36,613 nt of DNA from CAYZJV01 sp964482325 (GCA_964482325.1 CAYZXD010000024.1:1-36613), one strand, 5' to 3'. Shown: positions 6,884 to 15,247, numbered from the stretch's first letter. Numbers and translations: made by a program. Notes: generated by a model not told the origin, from the letters alone.

Positions 6884-7834
6884 ATGAGTGATACAGAGAG
6901 ACAACCAGATATTATTATTGTAGGCGGAGGTCCGGCAGGACTTTCAGCAGCGCAGTACGCAGCACGTGCCGGGCTGTCTGCCCATGTATTTGAAGAGATG
7001 GCGCCGGGAGGACAGGTCTTAATCGTTGACGAACTGGAAAATTATCCTGGATTTGATGAACCGATCAGCGGTTTTGAACTATCAGATAAATTTGCCAAGC
7101 AGGCAGAGCGCTTTGGTGCGGTGATTCATTATGGGACCGTCGAGGCAATTGATCGACAGGAAGATGAATCATTTACCGTCAAGACGAGTGATGGAACCTT
7201 TACCGTACCGGTAGTGATTATTGCTACGGGAGCAAAGCGACGCGAACTCGGTGTACCGGGAGAGAAAGATTATCAGGGGAAAGGAGTTTCTTACTGTGCG
7301 ACCTGTGACGGCCCGCTCTTCAGAAATAAGAAAATTCTGGTAGTCGGCGGTGGTGACAGTGCCTGTGGTGAATCGCTCTTTTTATCCAAACTGAGTAGTA
7401 ATATCGTTATCGTCCATCGCAAGGATCGCTTCAGAGCACAACGGAGTATTGCCGGGAATGTAGAACATGATGAACACATCGATGTGCGGTTCATGCATAC
7501 GGTGAATGAAATTAAAGGTGATGGGAAAAAGGTCACAACGGTCTCCTTACATAATGCAGAGACTGATGAAGATTATGATGAAGCATTCGATGCAGTATTT
7601 ATCTTTATCGGGGCAGAACCACGCACGGCACTGGTTCAGTATGCAGATACTGATGATTCAGGCTATCTTGCAACCAATGAAGTGATGCGTACCAGTGTTC
7701 CCGGTTTATATGCGGTGGGAGATATCCGTACCACGCCCTTCAGACAAATCGTCACCGCAGCTTCTGATGGTGCTGTTGCAGCACATGCTGCAGCTGAGTA
7801 CATTGATGAACTCAAGGGACAAGCATACGTATAG
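6884..7834 (+). CDS. trxB: Thioredoxin reductase
   Basis: This FAD- and NADPH-dependent enzyme reduces thioredoxin in the cytoplasm. The 316-residue protein has the FAD-binding GGGPAGLSAAQYAARAG (residues 14-30), the redox pair C138/C141 in YCATCDG, the NADPH-binding GGGDSACGESLFL, and the C-terminal FAD motif YAVGDIRTTPFRQIVTAASDG. The order and length are those of the low-molecular-weight bacterial enzyme. It ends the tsaE-tsaB-trxB run and is followed by a terminator. Thioredoxin reduced by it could supply the peroxiredoxin at the start of the window. Confidence 0.96.
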   Translation: MSDTERQPDIIIVGGGPAGLSAAQYAARAGLSAHVFEEMAPGGQVLIVDELENYPGFDEPISGFELSDKFAKQAERFGAVIHYGTVEAIDRQEDESFTVKTSDGTFTVPVVIIATGAKRRELGVPGEKDYQGKGVSYCATCDGPLFRNKKILVVGGGDSACGESLFLSKLSSNIVIVHRKDRFRAQRSIAGNVEHDEHIDVRFMHTVNEIKGDGKKVTTVSLHNAETDEDYDEAFDAVFIFIGAEPRTALVQYADTDDSGYLATNEVMRTSVPGLYAVGDIRTTPFRQIVTAASDGAVAAHAAAEYIDELKGQAYV

Positions 7835-7862
7835 AGAATAATGAATTAAATACAAAAACTAT

Positions 7863-7891
7863 AAAAACCCGCATTTTTAGCGGGTTTTTTT
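7863..7891 (+). terminator. Intrinsic terminator after trxB
   Basis: A 10-bp stem AAAAACCCGC (7863-7872) / GCGGGTTTTT (7880-7889) with loop ATTTTTA continues into seven consecutive Ts. The A-rich 5' flank suggests it could stop transcripts from either side. Confidence 0.92.
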
Positions 7892-7921
7892 CATATAATA
7901 AGACGGTTCCGGTTATCCGAA

Positions 7922-7956
7922 TTCCCTTGACGATTCAAAGGGAACAATGGTGTAAT
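7922..7956 (+). promoter_or_regulatory. glgA promoter within an inverted repeat; start at the ATG
   Basis: TTGACG (7927-7932), an 18-nt spacer and TGTAAT (7951-7956) predict a start at 7963, exactly the A of the glgA ATG. The -35 box straddles the inner edge of an inverted repeat, TTCCCTT (7922-7928) and AAGGGAA (7938-7944). There is no Shine-Dalgarno before the ATG. Confidence 0.55.
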
Positions 7957-7962
7957 TAGCAT

Positions 7963-9402
7963 ATGAGAATACTAATGGTCTCGAGTGAAGCAGTTCCGTT
8001 CTCCAAATCGGGGGGGCTCGCTGATGTGGTGTCATCTCTTTCTCAGGCTCTGACAGCACTCGGTCATGATGTCCGCCTCGTATTACCCGCCTATGGTATA
8101 ACCGATAATACCGAATTCATCAGGCTTCCCAATCCGGCAACGATCACCATGAGAGATTCCACCGAATCGGTACGCTATAGCACCATGGAGTATCATCAGG
8201 TACCGGTGTATCTGGTTAATCACCCATATTTCAATGATCGAAAGGGTATTTATGGTGATACCTCGTACGCTCCCTATCCTGACAATCTGGTCCGATACAC
8301 ACTCTTTTCGCAATCAGCATTACAGTTGTGCCGGGAGCTTGACTGGTATCCCGATATTCTCCACTGCCATGACTGGACCGTAGGTTTTCTCCCTTTGTTA
8401 GCCAAACAGGATCCGGCGTTTTCGCAATCAAAAAGTGTTTTTACCATCCATAACCTCGCCTACCAGGGAGATTTTCCCCGTATGGATGTGCTCAGTACGG
8501 GTATCCCGGTAGATGAGGCTCTGTTTCAGGGTTCATCCATCCACAAACGGGCTAATATGCTCAAGGCAGGATTAGAATTTTCCGATGTCATCACCACCGT
8601 AAGCCCCACCTATGCCACTGAAATACAGGGAGAAGCTCAGGGGTGCGGTTTAGAGAGCCTGTTGCAGCGCCGATCGGCGGTACTCTCTGGAATTCTCAAC
8701 GGTATCGATACCGACCAGTGGAATCCCAGTAGTGATCCCCTGCTCGATATCCATTTCTCCCGTGAAGATCTTGCACCAAAAGCACAGCTGAAACAGATGA
8801 TGCAGAAACGGTTCAGATTACCGGTGGACAGTTCAGTTCCTGTCATCGGCATGATCAGTCGCATTGCTGATCAGAAAGGATTTGTCGAACTCTGTCAGGG
8901 AACTCCCTGCGCCCTCGAACAGATCCTTACCGATTTTCCGGTTCAGGTGCTCATTATCGGAACCGGTGATAAAGCAATTGAAGAGAAGCTTTCGGCCCTT
9001 GCAGAACTTCACGATAATCTTTCGGTAAATCTTATCTTTAGTAATGAGGCGGCGCATTTGGTAGAAGCCGGTAGTGATTTTTTTCTCATGCCGAGTCGAT
9101 ACGAACCGTGTGGACTGAACCAGATGTATTCACTCAGATACGGTACCATTCCCATAGCTCGTCGTACCGGAGGACTCGCTGATTCTATTGTCGATATCTC
9201 ACAAAATGAAGGAACCGGTATTCTTTTTGATGAAATGTCGGCAAGTGCCATAGTTTCTGCCGTACAACGGGCATTTTCGTTGTATAATGAAGATTCCGAT
9301 GCAATTTCCACCATACGGAAGCGTGGTATGGCGGTCGACTTTTCCTGGATCAACTCGGCCGAAGATTACATGAAAGTGTATGCAACTGTACACAAGGGGT
9401 GA
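7963..9402 (+). CDS. glgA: Glycogen synthase (ADP-glucose dependent, GT5)
   Basis: GlgA extends alpha-1,4-glucan chains from ADP-glucose. The 479-residue protein has the GT5 N-terminal ADP-glucose motif SKSGGLADVV (the KxGG loop, residues 14-23), HCHDWTVGFLPL, the NILKAG-like MLKAGLEFSDVITTVSPTYA, LNGIDTDQWNP, and the C-terminal donor site PSRYEPCGLNQMYSLRYGTIP with RTGGLADSIVD. It is full length for bacterial GlgA. The downstream glgC overlaps its transcript, so the two key steps of glycogen synthesis are made together. Its start shows no ribosome site and coincides with the predicted transcription start. Confidence 0.96.
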   Translation: MRILMVSSEAVPFSKSGGLADVVSSLSQALTALGHDVRLVLPAYGITDNTEFIRLPNPATITMRDSTESVRYSTMEYHQVPVYLVNHPYFNDRKGIYGDTSYAPYPDNLVRYTLFSQSALQLCRELDWYPDILHCHDWTVGFLPLLAKQDPAFSQSKSVFTIHNLAYQGDFPRMDVLSTGIPVDEALFQGSSIHKRANMLKAGLEFSDVITTVSPTYATEIQGEAQGCGLESLLQRRSAVLSGILNGIDTDQWNPSSDPLLDIHFSREDLAPKAQLKQMMQKRFRLPVDSSVPVIGMISRIADQKGFVELCQGTPCALEQILTDFPVQVLIIGTGDKAIEEKLSALAELHDNLSVNLIFSNEAAHLVEAGSDFFLMPSRYEPCGLNQMYSLRYGTIPIARRTGGLADSIVDISQNEGTGILFDEMSASAIVSAVQRAFSLYNEDSDAISTIRKRGMAVDFSWINSAEDYMKVYATVHKG

Positions 9403-9407
9403 CTGGA

Positions 9408-10703
9408 ATGGAAAGAAATAAGACAATCGCAATCGTATTGGGAGGCGGTAAGGGAACACGTTTGTATCCTTTGACCAAAGACCGATCAAAACCGGCAGTT
9501 CCGTTCGCAGGCAAATACCGATTGGTAGATATCCCTATTTCAAACTGTATCAACAGTGGTATTAAACAAATCTATATTCTCACGCAGTTCAACTCCGCAT
9601 CACTGCATAACCATATTTCCAATACGTATATCTTTGATACGTTTTCCAACGGATTTGTAGAGATTCTTGCTGCTGAACAGACATATCACAACAATGACTG
9701 GTATCAGGGTACAGCCGATGCGGTACGGAAAAACCTTAAGCACTTTGCCGATCAGGAGGCCGATTATTATTTAATCCTCAGCGGGGATCAGCTGTATCGT
9801 ATGGATTATGAAAAGATGCTGAGAACCCATATCGAAAGTGGTGCGGTGCTGACGATAGCCGCGAAGACTATCAGTCGTGAAGAGGCAACCGGATTGGGCA
9901 TTATCGGGACTGATGAGAAGGGAATTATTAAAAAATTCTACGAAAAACCGGCTCCCGATTTCGATATCTCAGATTATCAGGTACCGGCAAAATTGCTGAA
10001 AGATACATTGAACCAAAAACCGTCAGAACATAATGAGTATTTAGCCTCCATGGGAATCTATATCTTCGATGCCCGCGTGATGGAAGAAATTCTCGAAGCA
10101 AATCGGGAAATTGATTTCGGCAAAGAGATCATTCCCAATGTTATCAAAACACGGAAAGTGGCTACCTATGTGTTCGATGGATTCTGGGAAGATATCGGAA
10201 CTATCAAGGCCTTTTATGATACCAATATCGATCTCGCATCTGTCACACCAGCCTTCAACTTCTACAATGAAGAGATGCCGATCTATACCCACCGAAGGCA
10301 TCTGCCGGCAACCAAGGTAAACTTCTGTAATATCAGTTGTTCGCTGACCAGTGAAGGATCAATTATCACCAATGCCTACATTGTCAATTCCATTATCGGT
10401 GTCCGTACCCTCATCGAATCGGGAGCAAGCCTTGATGGGGTGTACTGCATGGGTGCGAGTCACTACGAAACACCCGAACAGAAAGCGGAAAATGCACGGA
10501 AAAAGATTCCCAATATCGGCATCGGACGTGCAACCATCATCCGCCGGGCGATCATTGATCAGAATGCCCGCATCGGAGATGGCTGCCGGATCGGTATTGA
10601 TGACATCCAGAGAGAAGATGGTGATTATGCTAATTACAGTATACACGATGGCATCATCGTCATTCATAAGAATGCAATAATCCCACACGGAACAATACTG
10701 TAG
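9408..10703 (+). CDS. glgC: Glucose-1-phosphate adenylyltransferase
   Basis: GlgC makes ADP-glucose from glucose 1-phosphate and ATP, the committed step of bacterial glycogen synthesis. The 431-residue protein has the nucleotidyltransferase core with VLGGGKGTRLYPLT and RSKPAVPFAGKYRLVDIPISNC, the WYQGTADAVR substrate loop, SGDQLYRMDY with the metal-binding Asp, and FWEDIGTIKAFYD. The C-terminal part has a left-handed beta-helix pattern (GIGRATIIRRAIIDQNARIGDGCRIG). The ATG at 9408 is 8 nt after AAGGGG; a GTG at 9399 overlaps that site. It begins 5 bp after the glgA stop. Its 3' end lies 12 bp from the converging Nudix gene with no obvious terminator. Confidence 0.96.
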   Translation: MERNKTIAIVLGGGKGTRLYPLTKDRSKPAVPFAGKYRLVDIPISNCINSGIKQIYILTQFNSASLHNHISNTYIFDTFSNGFVEILAAEQTYHNNDWYQGTADAVRKNLKHFADQEADYYLILSGDQLYRMDYEKMLRTHIESGAVLTIAAKTISREEATGLGIIGTDEKGIIKKFYEKPAPDFDISDYQVPAKLLKDTLNQKPSEHNEYLASMGIYIFDARVMEEILEANREIDFGKEIIPNVIKTRKVATYVFDGFWEDIGTIKAFYDTNIDLASVTPAFNFYNEEMPIYTHRRHLPATKVNFCNISCSLTSEGSIITNAYIVNSIIGVRTLIESGASLDGVYCMGASHYETPEQKAENARKKIPNIGIGRATIIRRAIIDQNARIGDGCRIGIDDIQREDGDYANYSIHDGIIVIHKNAIIPHGTIL

Positions 10704-10715
10704 TTTTCTGGATGC

Positions 10716-11138
10716 TCAGGCGAGTGAGAGCTCCTCAAGTCTGCTTCTGATCGGAACGTCAGAGGGGACGAAGGGGAGCTCCAGCATTTCTGATAGTGTA
10801 ACCCATCGTGCCTGATCATGCTCATGCAGCACATATCTCACCGGCTCTTCTGCAGTCACCCAGTATGCCTGGAGATGAAAAAGCGTATGCTTGTGAATAA
10901 ATTCATGTTCGAAAAAACAGGACTGTGCATGTACCGACAGTTCAAACTCTTCGAGAAACTCCCGTTCCAGCGACTGCTGCGGAGACTCTCCCCATCGATG
11001 CTTTCCTCCAGGGAATTCCCAGAGTCCGCCGACTGCACCTCCCGATTTCCTTTTTGCAACAAAATAACACCCCGCCTCAAACAGCACCCCTGCCGTGGTA
11101 ATCCGTTCAAAGGTATAGCTCGATTCATTCATACACAT
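10716..11138 (-). CDS. Nudix hydrolase (MutT-like)
   Basis: This 140-residue protein carries one Nudix box, GKHRWGESPQQSLEREFLEEFEL (about residues 44-66), which keeps the REx2EE metal-binding core but has Glu where the consensus has Gly near the end. FPGG and the GLWEF start are typical of the MutT/MTH1-like branch that cleans oxidised nucleotides, yet substrates in this family cannot be told from sequence. It is the last gene of a minus-strand set with a membrane protein and the NAD(P)HX repair fusion, 3 bp apart, so a metabolite-repair role is consistent. A second start three residues in (MNESS) is possible. Confidence 0.88.
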   Translation of the reverse strand: MCMNESSYTFERITTAGVLFEAGCYFVAKRKSGGAVGGLWEFPGGKHRWGESPQQSLEREFLEEFELSVHAQSCFFEHEFIHKHTLFHLQAYWVTAEEPVRYVLHEHDQARWVTLSEMLELPFVPSDVPIRSRLEELSLA

Positions 11139-11141
11139 TCC

Positions 11142-11615
11142 TTATAACAGTACCGCCTGCGGTACTAAGACATGAAGTACTGCACACACCAGAATACTAT
11201 ATCCGAGGTTTCGTTTGTGCTGTTCGAGCAACGTTCGAGTCTTTTTCACTACAGTCTCCGATTCGGGGTCAACGGCAGCGGTATTTGCGCGAAATCGATC
11301 ATGCAGATCTGAATCACTATGGGGTCGCCGATGCATCGATACCAGCATAGTCGTGTAATAGATTGCAAGGGTAATCAATGAAACAGCAGGCAGGAAATCA
11401 CCGAAAAACATCGGTCCGGGAGAAATTGGATTAAAGAGTTTTGCCAGCGCGAGGAGCAATCCTAATACGATACCAAGAATCAATAAAGATTTTCTCGAGT
11501 GCACGGCATTACGCAGGCGAATGAGGAGAATATAGGTACCACCATATTCATCCACCAAGAGGATACCACAGCCGATGAGTAGATAGACAGCAGTAAAAAA
11601 ATAGACTTGGAGCAT
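11142..11615 (-). CDS. Small membrane protein of unknown function
   Basis: I do not recognise this 157-residue protein. It shows about four hydrophobic segments: residues 3-21, 43-60 (LLILGIVLGLLLALAKLF), 70-92 and a C-terminal one near 138-156. Between the third and fourth lies a polar stretch with HRRPHSDSDLHDRFR that is probably a cytoplasmic loop. No cofactor or catalytic motif is visible. It is placed with 3-bp gaps between the nnr fusion and the Nudix gene, so it is translated from the same message. Confidence 0.72.
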   Translation of the reverse strand: MLQVYFFTAVYLLIGCGILLVDEYGGTYILLIRLRNAVHSRKSLLILGIVLGLLLALAKLFNPISPGPMFFGDFLPAVSLITLAIYYTTMLVSMHRRPHSDSDLHDRFRANTAAVDPESETVVKKTRTLLEQHKRNLGYSILVCAVLHVLVPQAVLL

Positions 11616-11618
11616 TGC

Positions 11619-13193
11619 TCAGGATTCCTCAGCTCTACGGCAGACCGTACCGACATGCCCGATCAGGGTTTCCGCATCGAACCATCCATCTGCCTCCCGG
11701 GCTTCAGCTCCCGACTGCTGATGAATAAGGACTCCTAAGTGGGCTGCCTGCAGCGCATCGTATCCCTGAGCCAGTAACGATCCAATGATTCCGGTGAGCA
11801 CATCTCCACTTCCCGCAACACCCAGAGCATTGTTCATGCCATCGACGACAATGGGAATCGCTCCTCCATTTCTTCCATCAACGATCCAGATTACGTGACT
11901 TTTATAGACAATCACTGCTTCCAGTGCGACCGCGGCCCGCTTCAGCGAGTCAATAAACGATTCAGGAGAACCACTCGGTCCAGTCTCCTGTGCAAGGAGC
12001 GGCATATGCAGCGTCTCCAGCAAGGTGTGCAATTCTCCCGGATGCGGGGTGAGTACCAACGGCCCATGGGCAGTACTCTGAAGACGGTGATCAGCTACCA
12101 CCTGAGCAAACAATTTTACGGCATCTGCATCCAGTACGAGGGGAAGTCCGCTTGCACAGAGCTCAAGCACCTGATCCTGATGGGTATCTCCCCATCCCGG
12201 GCCTGCTGCAATTGCCTGGTACTCTTTGGCAAGCACCGTCCCGTTGATCACATCATGATGCTGCAGTGCCTGTACGATGATCGAAGGAGTTTCTGCAGCT
12301 GCTACCGAAGCTACTTCCTGATCACAGCAGAGGGTAACTAACCCACACCTGCTGTGAAATGCTCCGCGAGCGGCAAGACGAGCAGCTCCGGTGAATCGGC
12401 TGCTGCCGGCGAACAGGGCAAGATGTCCCCGTTTGTTTTTATAGACATCCTCACCGAATCGATGAATGTGGAGATCACGGTGGTCACTGAGCGTCGCAAC
12501 TGCAACTGAGTTTTTCAGCAAGGCAGGGGGAAATGACGGATTTACCCGAAGGATCGTACCCCACCCCATCCGACATACCGGATGGTATGCTGCCGCCTTC
12601 TGCAGTCCCATCGTAACGGTCACATTAGCGATTATCCTAGTGCCGGCGATACTCATAGTGTCGCTGCAGCCGGAGGGGATATCGACAGCAAGCACACATG
12701 CTCCCTGATCCTGTCTTGCATTGATCATTTTAACAATTTCGGCAACGGTTCCCCCAAGTAATCCGCGCAATCCGGTACCCGCAATACCATCGACGATCAC
12801 GTCAGCCTCGGCAAGCAGCTGTGCAGCTTCCGGGGCGATCATTCCTTCCATATTTTCAGCTTCGATCATCGTAAATCCAAGCTTTGCACATATAGTCCGA
12901 TGAACCGAACAGGCATGAGATATGTGAGAACCGACGAGAAGAATCGTGAAGTGTTCATACCCGGAAAAGAAGGCTTCTCGGGCCATTACCAAAGCATCAC
13001 CGCCGTTATTCCCTCCACCGGCAACAAAGACCATGTTCCGCATGGAGATATTTCGTTCAACTGCATAGGAGGAAAAGGCATGCCATCCTTTACTTCCCGC
13101 CTGCTCCATGAGTACGAGATTCGGTATACCATAGTCGCTCTGGGCTTTCGCATCTACCTGTTCCATAGCTTGTGTGCTGACTAACATTTCCAT
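11619..13193 (-). CDS. nnr: Bifunctional NAD(P)HX epimerase / dehydratase
   Basis: This 524-residue fusion repairs hydrated NADH and NADPH. The N-terminal NnrE (YjeF_N) part epimerises the S and R forms and shows GGGNNGGDALVMAREA; the C-terminal NnrD (ribokinase-like) part dehydrates the S form with ATP or ADP and shows AAGPGWGD, LTPHPGELHTLL and GSGDVLTGIIGSLLAQG. Domain order and length match E. coli YjeF/Nnr. It heads a minus-strand operon with a membrane protein and Nudix hydrolase. The ATG at 13193 coincides with the predicted transcription start, so its message may be leaderless; the GGGAG seen upstream lies in the promoter spacer. The start region shares its intergenic space with the divergent nikR-like gene. 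Confidence 0.95.
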   Translation of the reverse strand: MEMLVSTQAMEQVDAKAQSDYGIPNLVLMEQAGSKGWHAFSSYAVERNISMRNMVFVAGGGNNGGDALVMAREAFFSGYEHFTILLVGSHISHACSVHRTICAKLGFTMIEAENMEGMIAPEAAQLLAEADVIVDGIAGTGLRGLLGGTVAEIVKMINARQDQGACVLAVDIPSGCSDTMSIAGTRIIANVTVTMGLQKAAAYHPVCRMGWGTILRVNPSFPPALLKNSVAVATLSDHRDLHIHRFGEDVYKNKRGHLALFAGSSRFTGAARLAARGAFHSRCGLVTLCCDQEVASVAAAETPSIIVQALQHHDVINGTVLAKEYQAIAAGPGWGDTHQDQVLELCASGLPLVLDADAVKLFAQVVADHRLQSTAHGPLVLTPHPGELHTLLETLHMPLLAQETGPSGSPESFIDSLKRAAVALEAVIVYKSHVIWIVDGRNGGAIPIVVDGMNNALGVAGSGDVLTGIIGSLLAQGYDALQAAHLGVLIHQQSGAEAREADGWFDAETLIGHVGTVCRRAEES

Positions 13194-13199
13194 ATGTGT

Positions 13200-13228
13200 A
13201 TACTACTCCCACCTAGCGCTGCGGTCAA
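13200..13228 (-). promoter_or_regulatory. nnr promoter, predicted start at the ATG
   Basis: Read on the minus strand, TTGACC (13228-13223), a 17-nt spacer and TAGTAT (13205-13200) place the start point 7 nt beyond the -10 box, at 13193, the first base of the nnr ATG. Both hexamers are close to the sigma-70 consensus. Confidence 0.6.
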
Positions 13229-13262
13229 TCGCTGAGAAATTTCTCTCAAATCGTAGCACTAA

Positions 13263-13292
13263 TTGTACAATTCGTGTTACTATTACGTACAA
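13263..13292. promoter_or_regulatory. Candidate operator for the NikR-like regulator
   Basis: TTGTAC (13263-13268) and GTACAA (13287-13292) form an inverted repeat with an 18-bp spacer, just upstream of the nikR-like start. NikR operators in E. coli and relatives are short inverted half-sites separated by about 16 bp, so the layout is right while the half-site sequence differs. The first half is itself part of the palindrome TTGTACAA. A further TTGTAC lies just inside the gene (13312-13317). Function is inferred. Confidence 0.4.
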
Positions 13293-13302
13293 GGGGGCTC
13301 AC

Positions 13303-13722
13303 ATGTCTCAGCTTGTACGTTTTGGGGTTTCGATGGAACCGGAACTCGTTGCACTGTTAGATGAATTAACCGTTCGTCATGCCCATCCGAACCGTTCGGA
13401 AACTATTCGGGCCTTAATACGGCAGCAGGAACTTCTCGAAAGTCCACTCCAGATCGAAAGCGAAGTAACCGCAGTCATTTCGCTTATGTATCACCATGAC
13501 ACAGAATTGATTCGCGTCCCGATCAGCGAATATCCGTCACTCCATATATCGGTGAATTTCAAGATGCATCTTCAGGATGACATCATCATCAAGATACTGG
13601 TGGTCACCGGCAAATCCGAACCTGTATCGGCATGGGCACGTCAGGTAACCGGGCAGAAGCACGTCGTCGGCCGTATTACGATAGCCGCTACTGACCAGCT
13701 GTATGAAAAGTTGAGAATATGA
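13303..13722 (+). CDS. NikR-like ribbon-helix-helix regulator lacking most Ni ligands
   Basis: The 139-residue protein has the NikR build: an N-terminal ribbon-helix-helix DNA-binding domain (residues 3-45, with NRSETIRALIR) and a C-terminal ACT-like metal-sensing domain. Aligned with E. coli NikR without gaps, residue numbers coincide, and the four nickel ligands H76, H87, H89 and C95 become E76, K87, H89 and I95. Only one ligand is therefore kept, so canonical square-planar nickel binding is unlikely. It is translated together with the ABC transporter ATPase (ATGA overlap) and probably controls that operon. The ATG at 13303 begins right at the RHH domain with GGGGG-type ribosome site upstream; a longer frame from 13174 would cross the promoter region. 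It could sense another metal or ligand. Confidence 0.85.
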   Translation: MSQLVRFGVSMEPELVALLDELTVRHAHPNRSETIRALIRQQELLESPLQIESEVTAVISLMYHHDTELIRVPISEYPSLHISVNFKMHLQDDIIIKILVVTGKSEPVSAWARQVTGQKHVVGRITIAATDQLYEKLRI

Positions 13723-14420
13723 AGGATTTCGCCATCGAGTTGGATGCTGTTACAGCAGGATATCACCATCATACCGTATTCTCAAAGGTCTCTTTCGCCG
13801 TTTCTTCCGGTGAACGGATTTTGGTAACCGGTAGTAACGGTAGCGGGAAAAGCACGTTGCTTCGCATTATATCGGGGACTCTGATCCCCAAATCGGGAAC
13901 GGTGACCGTTCAGCACGTTACCTTACACAACAGCCGCCGCCGACAGCAGACCAGAAGGCAGATAGGCATACTTGCACAGATGCAGCATGATCCGGAAATT
14001 GCCATCTCAGTTCGTGAAAGTGTGGTTCTGGGACTCTGGGGAACCCGTTTCAACTGGTGCACACGCGTGCAGCGAGAAGATCATGAACGGGCACGAAACT
14101 ATCTTGCTCTTGTCGACATGTTGCCGTTTGAACATCGCGATATCAGGAGCCTCTCAGGTGGACAACATCAACGGGTGGCACTTGCCCGGGCTCTGATTCG
14201 CAATCCACAGATTATCCTGATGGATGAACCGACGACCTATCTTGACCTTGATGCAAAGCGTGACATTCTTGAACGGATCATGCAGTTGCAGCAGCAGATG
14301 CAATTCACTCTAGTCGTGGTAAGTCATGATGATCATCTCATCGACCGTTTTGATCGAACCATTCGCCTAGAACATGGCTCACTGTTGGAAGTCGAAGGGG
14401 GGAGCTTATGGGCACGCTGA
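13719..14420 (+). CDS. Metal ABC transporter, ATP-binding protein (ZnuC/MntB-like)
   Basis: This 233-residue ATPase energises a metal importer at the inner membrane. It shows Walker A GSNGSGKST (38-46), the Q-loop at Q87, the signature LSGGQHQR (145-152), Walker B IILMDEP (165-171) and a switch His in VVVSHDD. The type of permease next door (ABC-3 family) marks it as a zinc/manganese/iron-class importer rather than the Nik dipeptide-type. It starts within the stop of the nikR-like gene and overlaps the permease by 13 bp. The metal is not determined by sequence. Confidence 0.9.
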   Translation: MKDFAIELDAVTAGYHHHTVFSKVSFAVSSGERILVTGSNGSGKSTLLRIISGTLIPKSGTVTVQHVTLHNSRRRQQTRRQIGILAQMQHDPEIAISVRESVVLGLWGTRFNWCTRVQREDHERARNYLALVDMLPFEHRDIRSLSGGQHQRVALARALIRNPQIILMDEPTTYLDLDAKRDILERIMQLQQQMQFTLVVVSHDDHLIDRFDRTIRLEHGSLLEVEGGSLWAR

Positions 14421-15229
14421 TCGCTGAAGCCTGGAGCGTTGGAGTAATTCGCCATGCCCTCTTCGGCATGCTTATAGCGGGTGGAACATTAAGCCTGCTG
14501 GGTGTGGTAATCGTCGCACTGCATCTCAGTGTTATCCGATTCACCTTGATGCATGTCGGGTTATTCGGCGCTGCAGTGGGAATCGCTTTAGGATCTGGAG
14601 CGACAATCGGAGCTTTTACTGCCGTATTGATAGCCTCGTGTATCATGGGATACCTGAGTCGCCAAAACGTGATGAGCACAAGCAGTATCAGCGGTTTATT
14701 TATGACTGGATCGCTTGCAGGAGCCTTTCTGCTCCTTGCCGGAACGGGAGTTCCTGCCATGCAGGTCTTTGATATATTTGCCGGAAATATTCTCATGCTG
14801 AGCAGAACAGATCTGGTCCTGACTGCCATAACGGGTACTATCGTCGTGTTAGTGTTCATAGTAGCCTATCGTGAAATTCAACTGGTGCTGTTCAATCGTG
14901 AACTGGCAATTCTGTTAGGAGTTCCTGTGGAAGCTATCATGATGGCTCTGTTCCTTCTCCTTGGTCTGGGGATTGCCACGGCATTACGTCTGGTAGGCGC
15001 CTTACTGGTGGATGCGGTGATTCTTCTCCCGGGAATTGCTGCACTCAGATTAGCCCGATCATTTGGATCGGCCCTGCTGCTTTCCTCTCTATTCGGCATT
15101 ATAAGCACAGCAGGAGGGTTTTTTATTGCACTCCGATTCAATCTTCCCGTGGGAGCAAGTGCGGCAATGACAGCTACGTGTCTGTTAAGCTGTGTGCTCC
15201 TGATCGGGAAGCTGATACAACCATCTTAA
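14408..15229 (+). CDS. Metal ABC transporter permease (ABC-3 family, ZnuB-like)
   Basis: This 273-residue protein has about eight hydrophobic segments and the look of the ABC-3 permeases of ZnuB, MntB and TroC. The segment LRLVGALLVDAVILLPGIAALRLARSF is the family's most conserved region and the coupling-helix neighbourhood; ELAILLGVPVEAI precedes it as usual. An AGGGGGGAG ribosome site stands just before the ATG, within the end of the ATPase gene. The substrate-binding protein follows 18 bp later. Confidence 0.9.
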   Translation: MGTLIAEAWSVGVIRHALFGMLIAGGTLSLLGVVIVALHLSVIRFTLMHVGLFGAAVGIALGSGATIGAFTAVLIASCIMGYLSRQNVMSTSSISGLFMTGSLAGAFLLLAGTGVPAMQVFDIFAGNILMLSRTDLVLTAITGTIVVLVFIVAYREIQLVLFNRELAILLGVPVEAIMMALFLLLGLGIATALRLVGALLVDAVILLPGIAALRLARSFGSALLLSSLFGIISTAGGFFIALRFNLPVGASAAMTATCLLSCVLLIGKLIQPS

Positions 15230-15247
15230 CCTTCAGGAGAGAAGAAT

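Noticed and set aside
11895..13184. Several plus-strand open frames opposite the nnr gene
   Set aside because: They have no ribosome sites or domains and lie fully inside a well-recognised gene on the other strand.
13174..13302. Longer start for the NikR-like gene
   Set aside because: It runs through the nnr promoter and the candidate operator and adds residues before the RHH domain.
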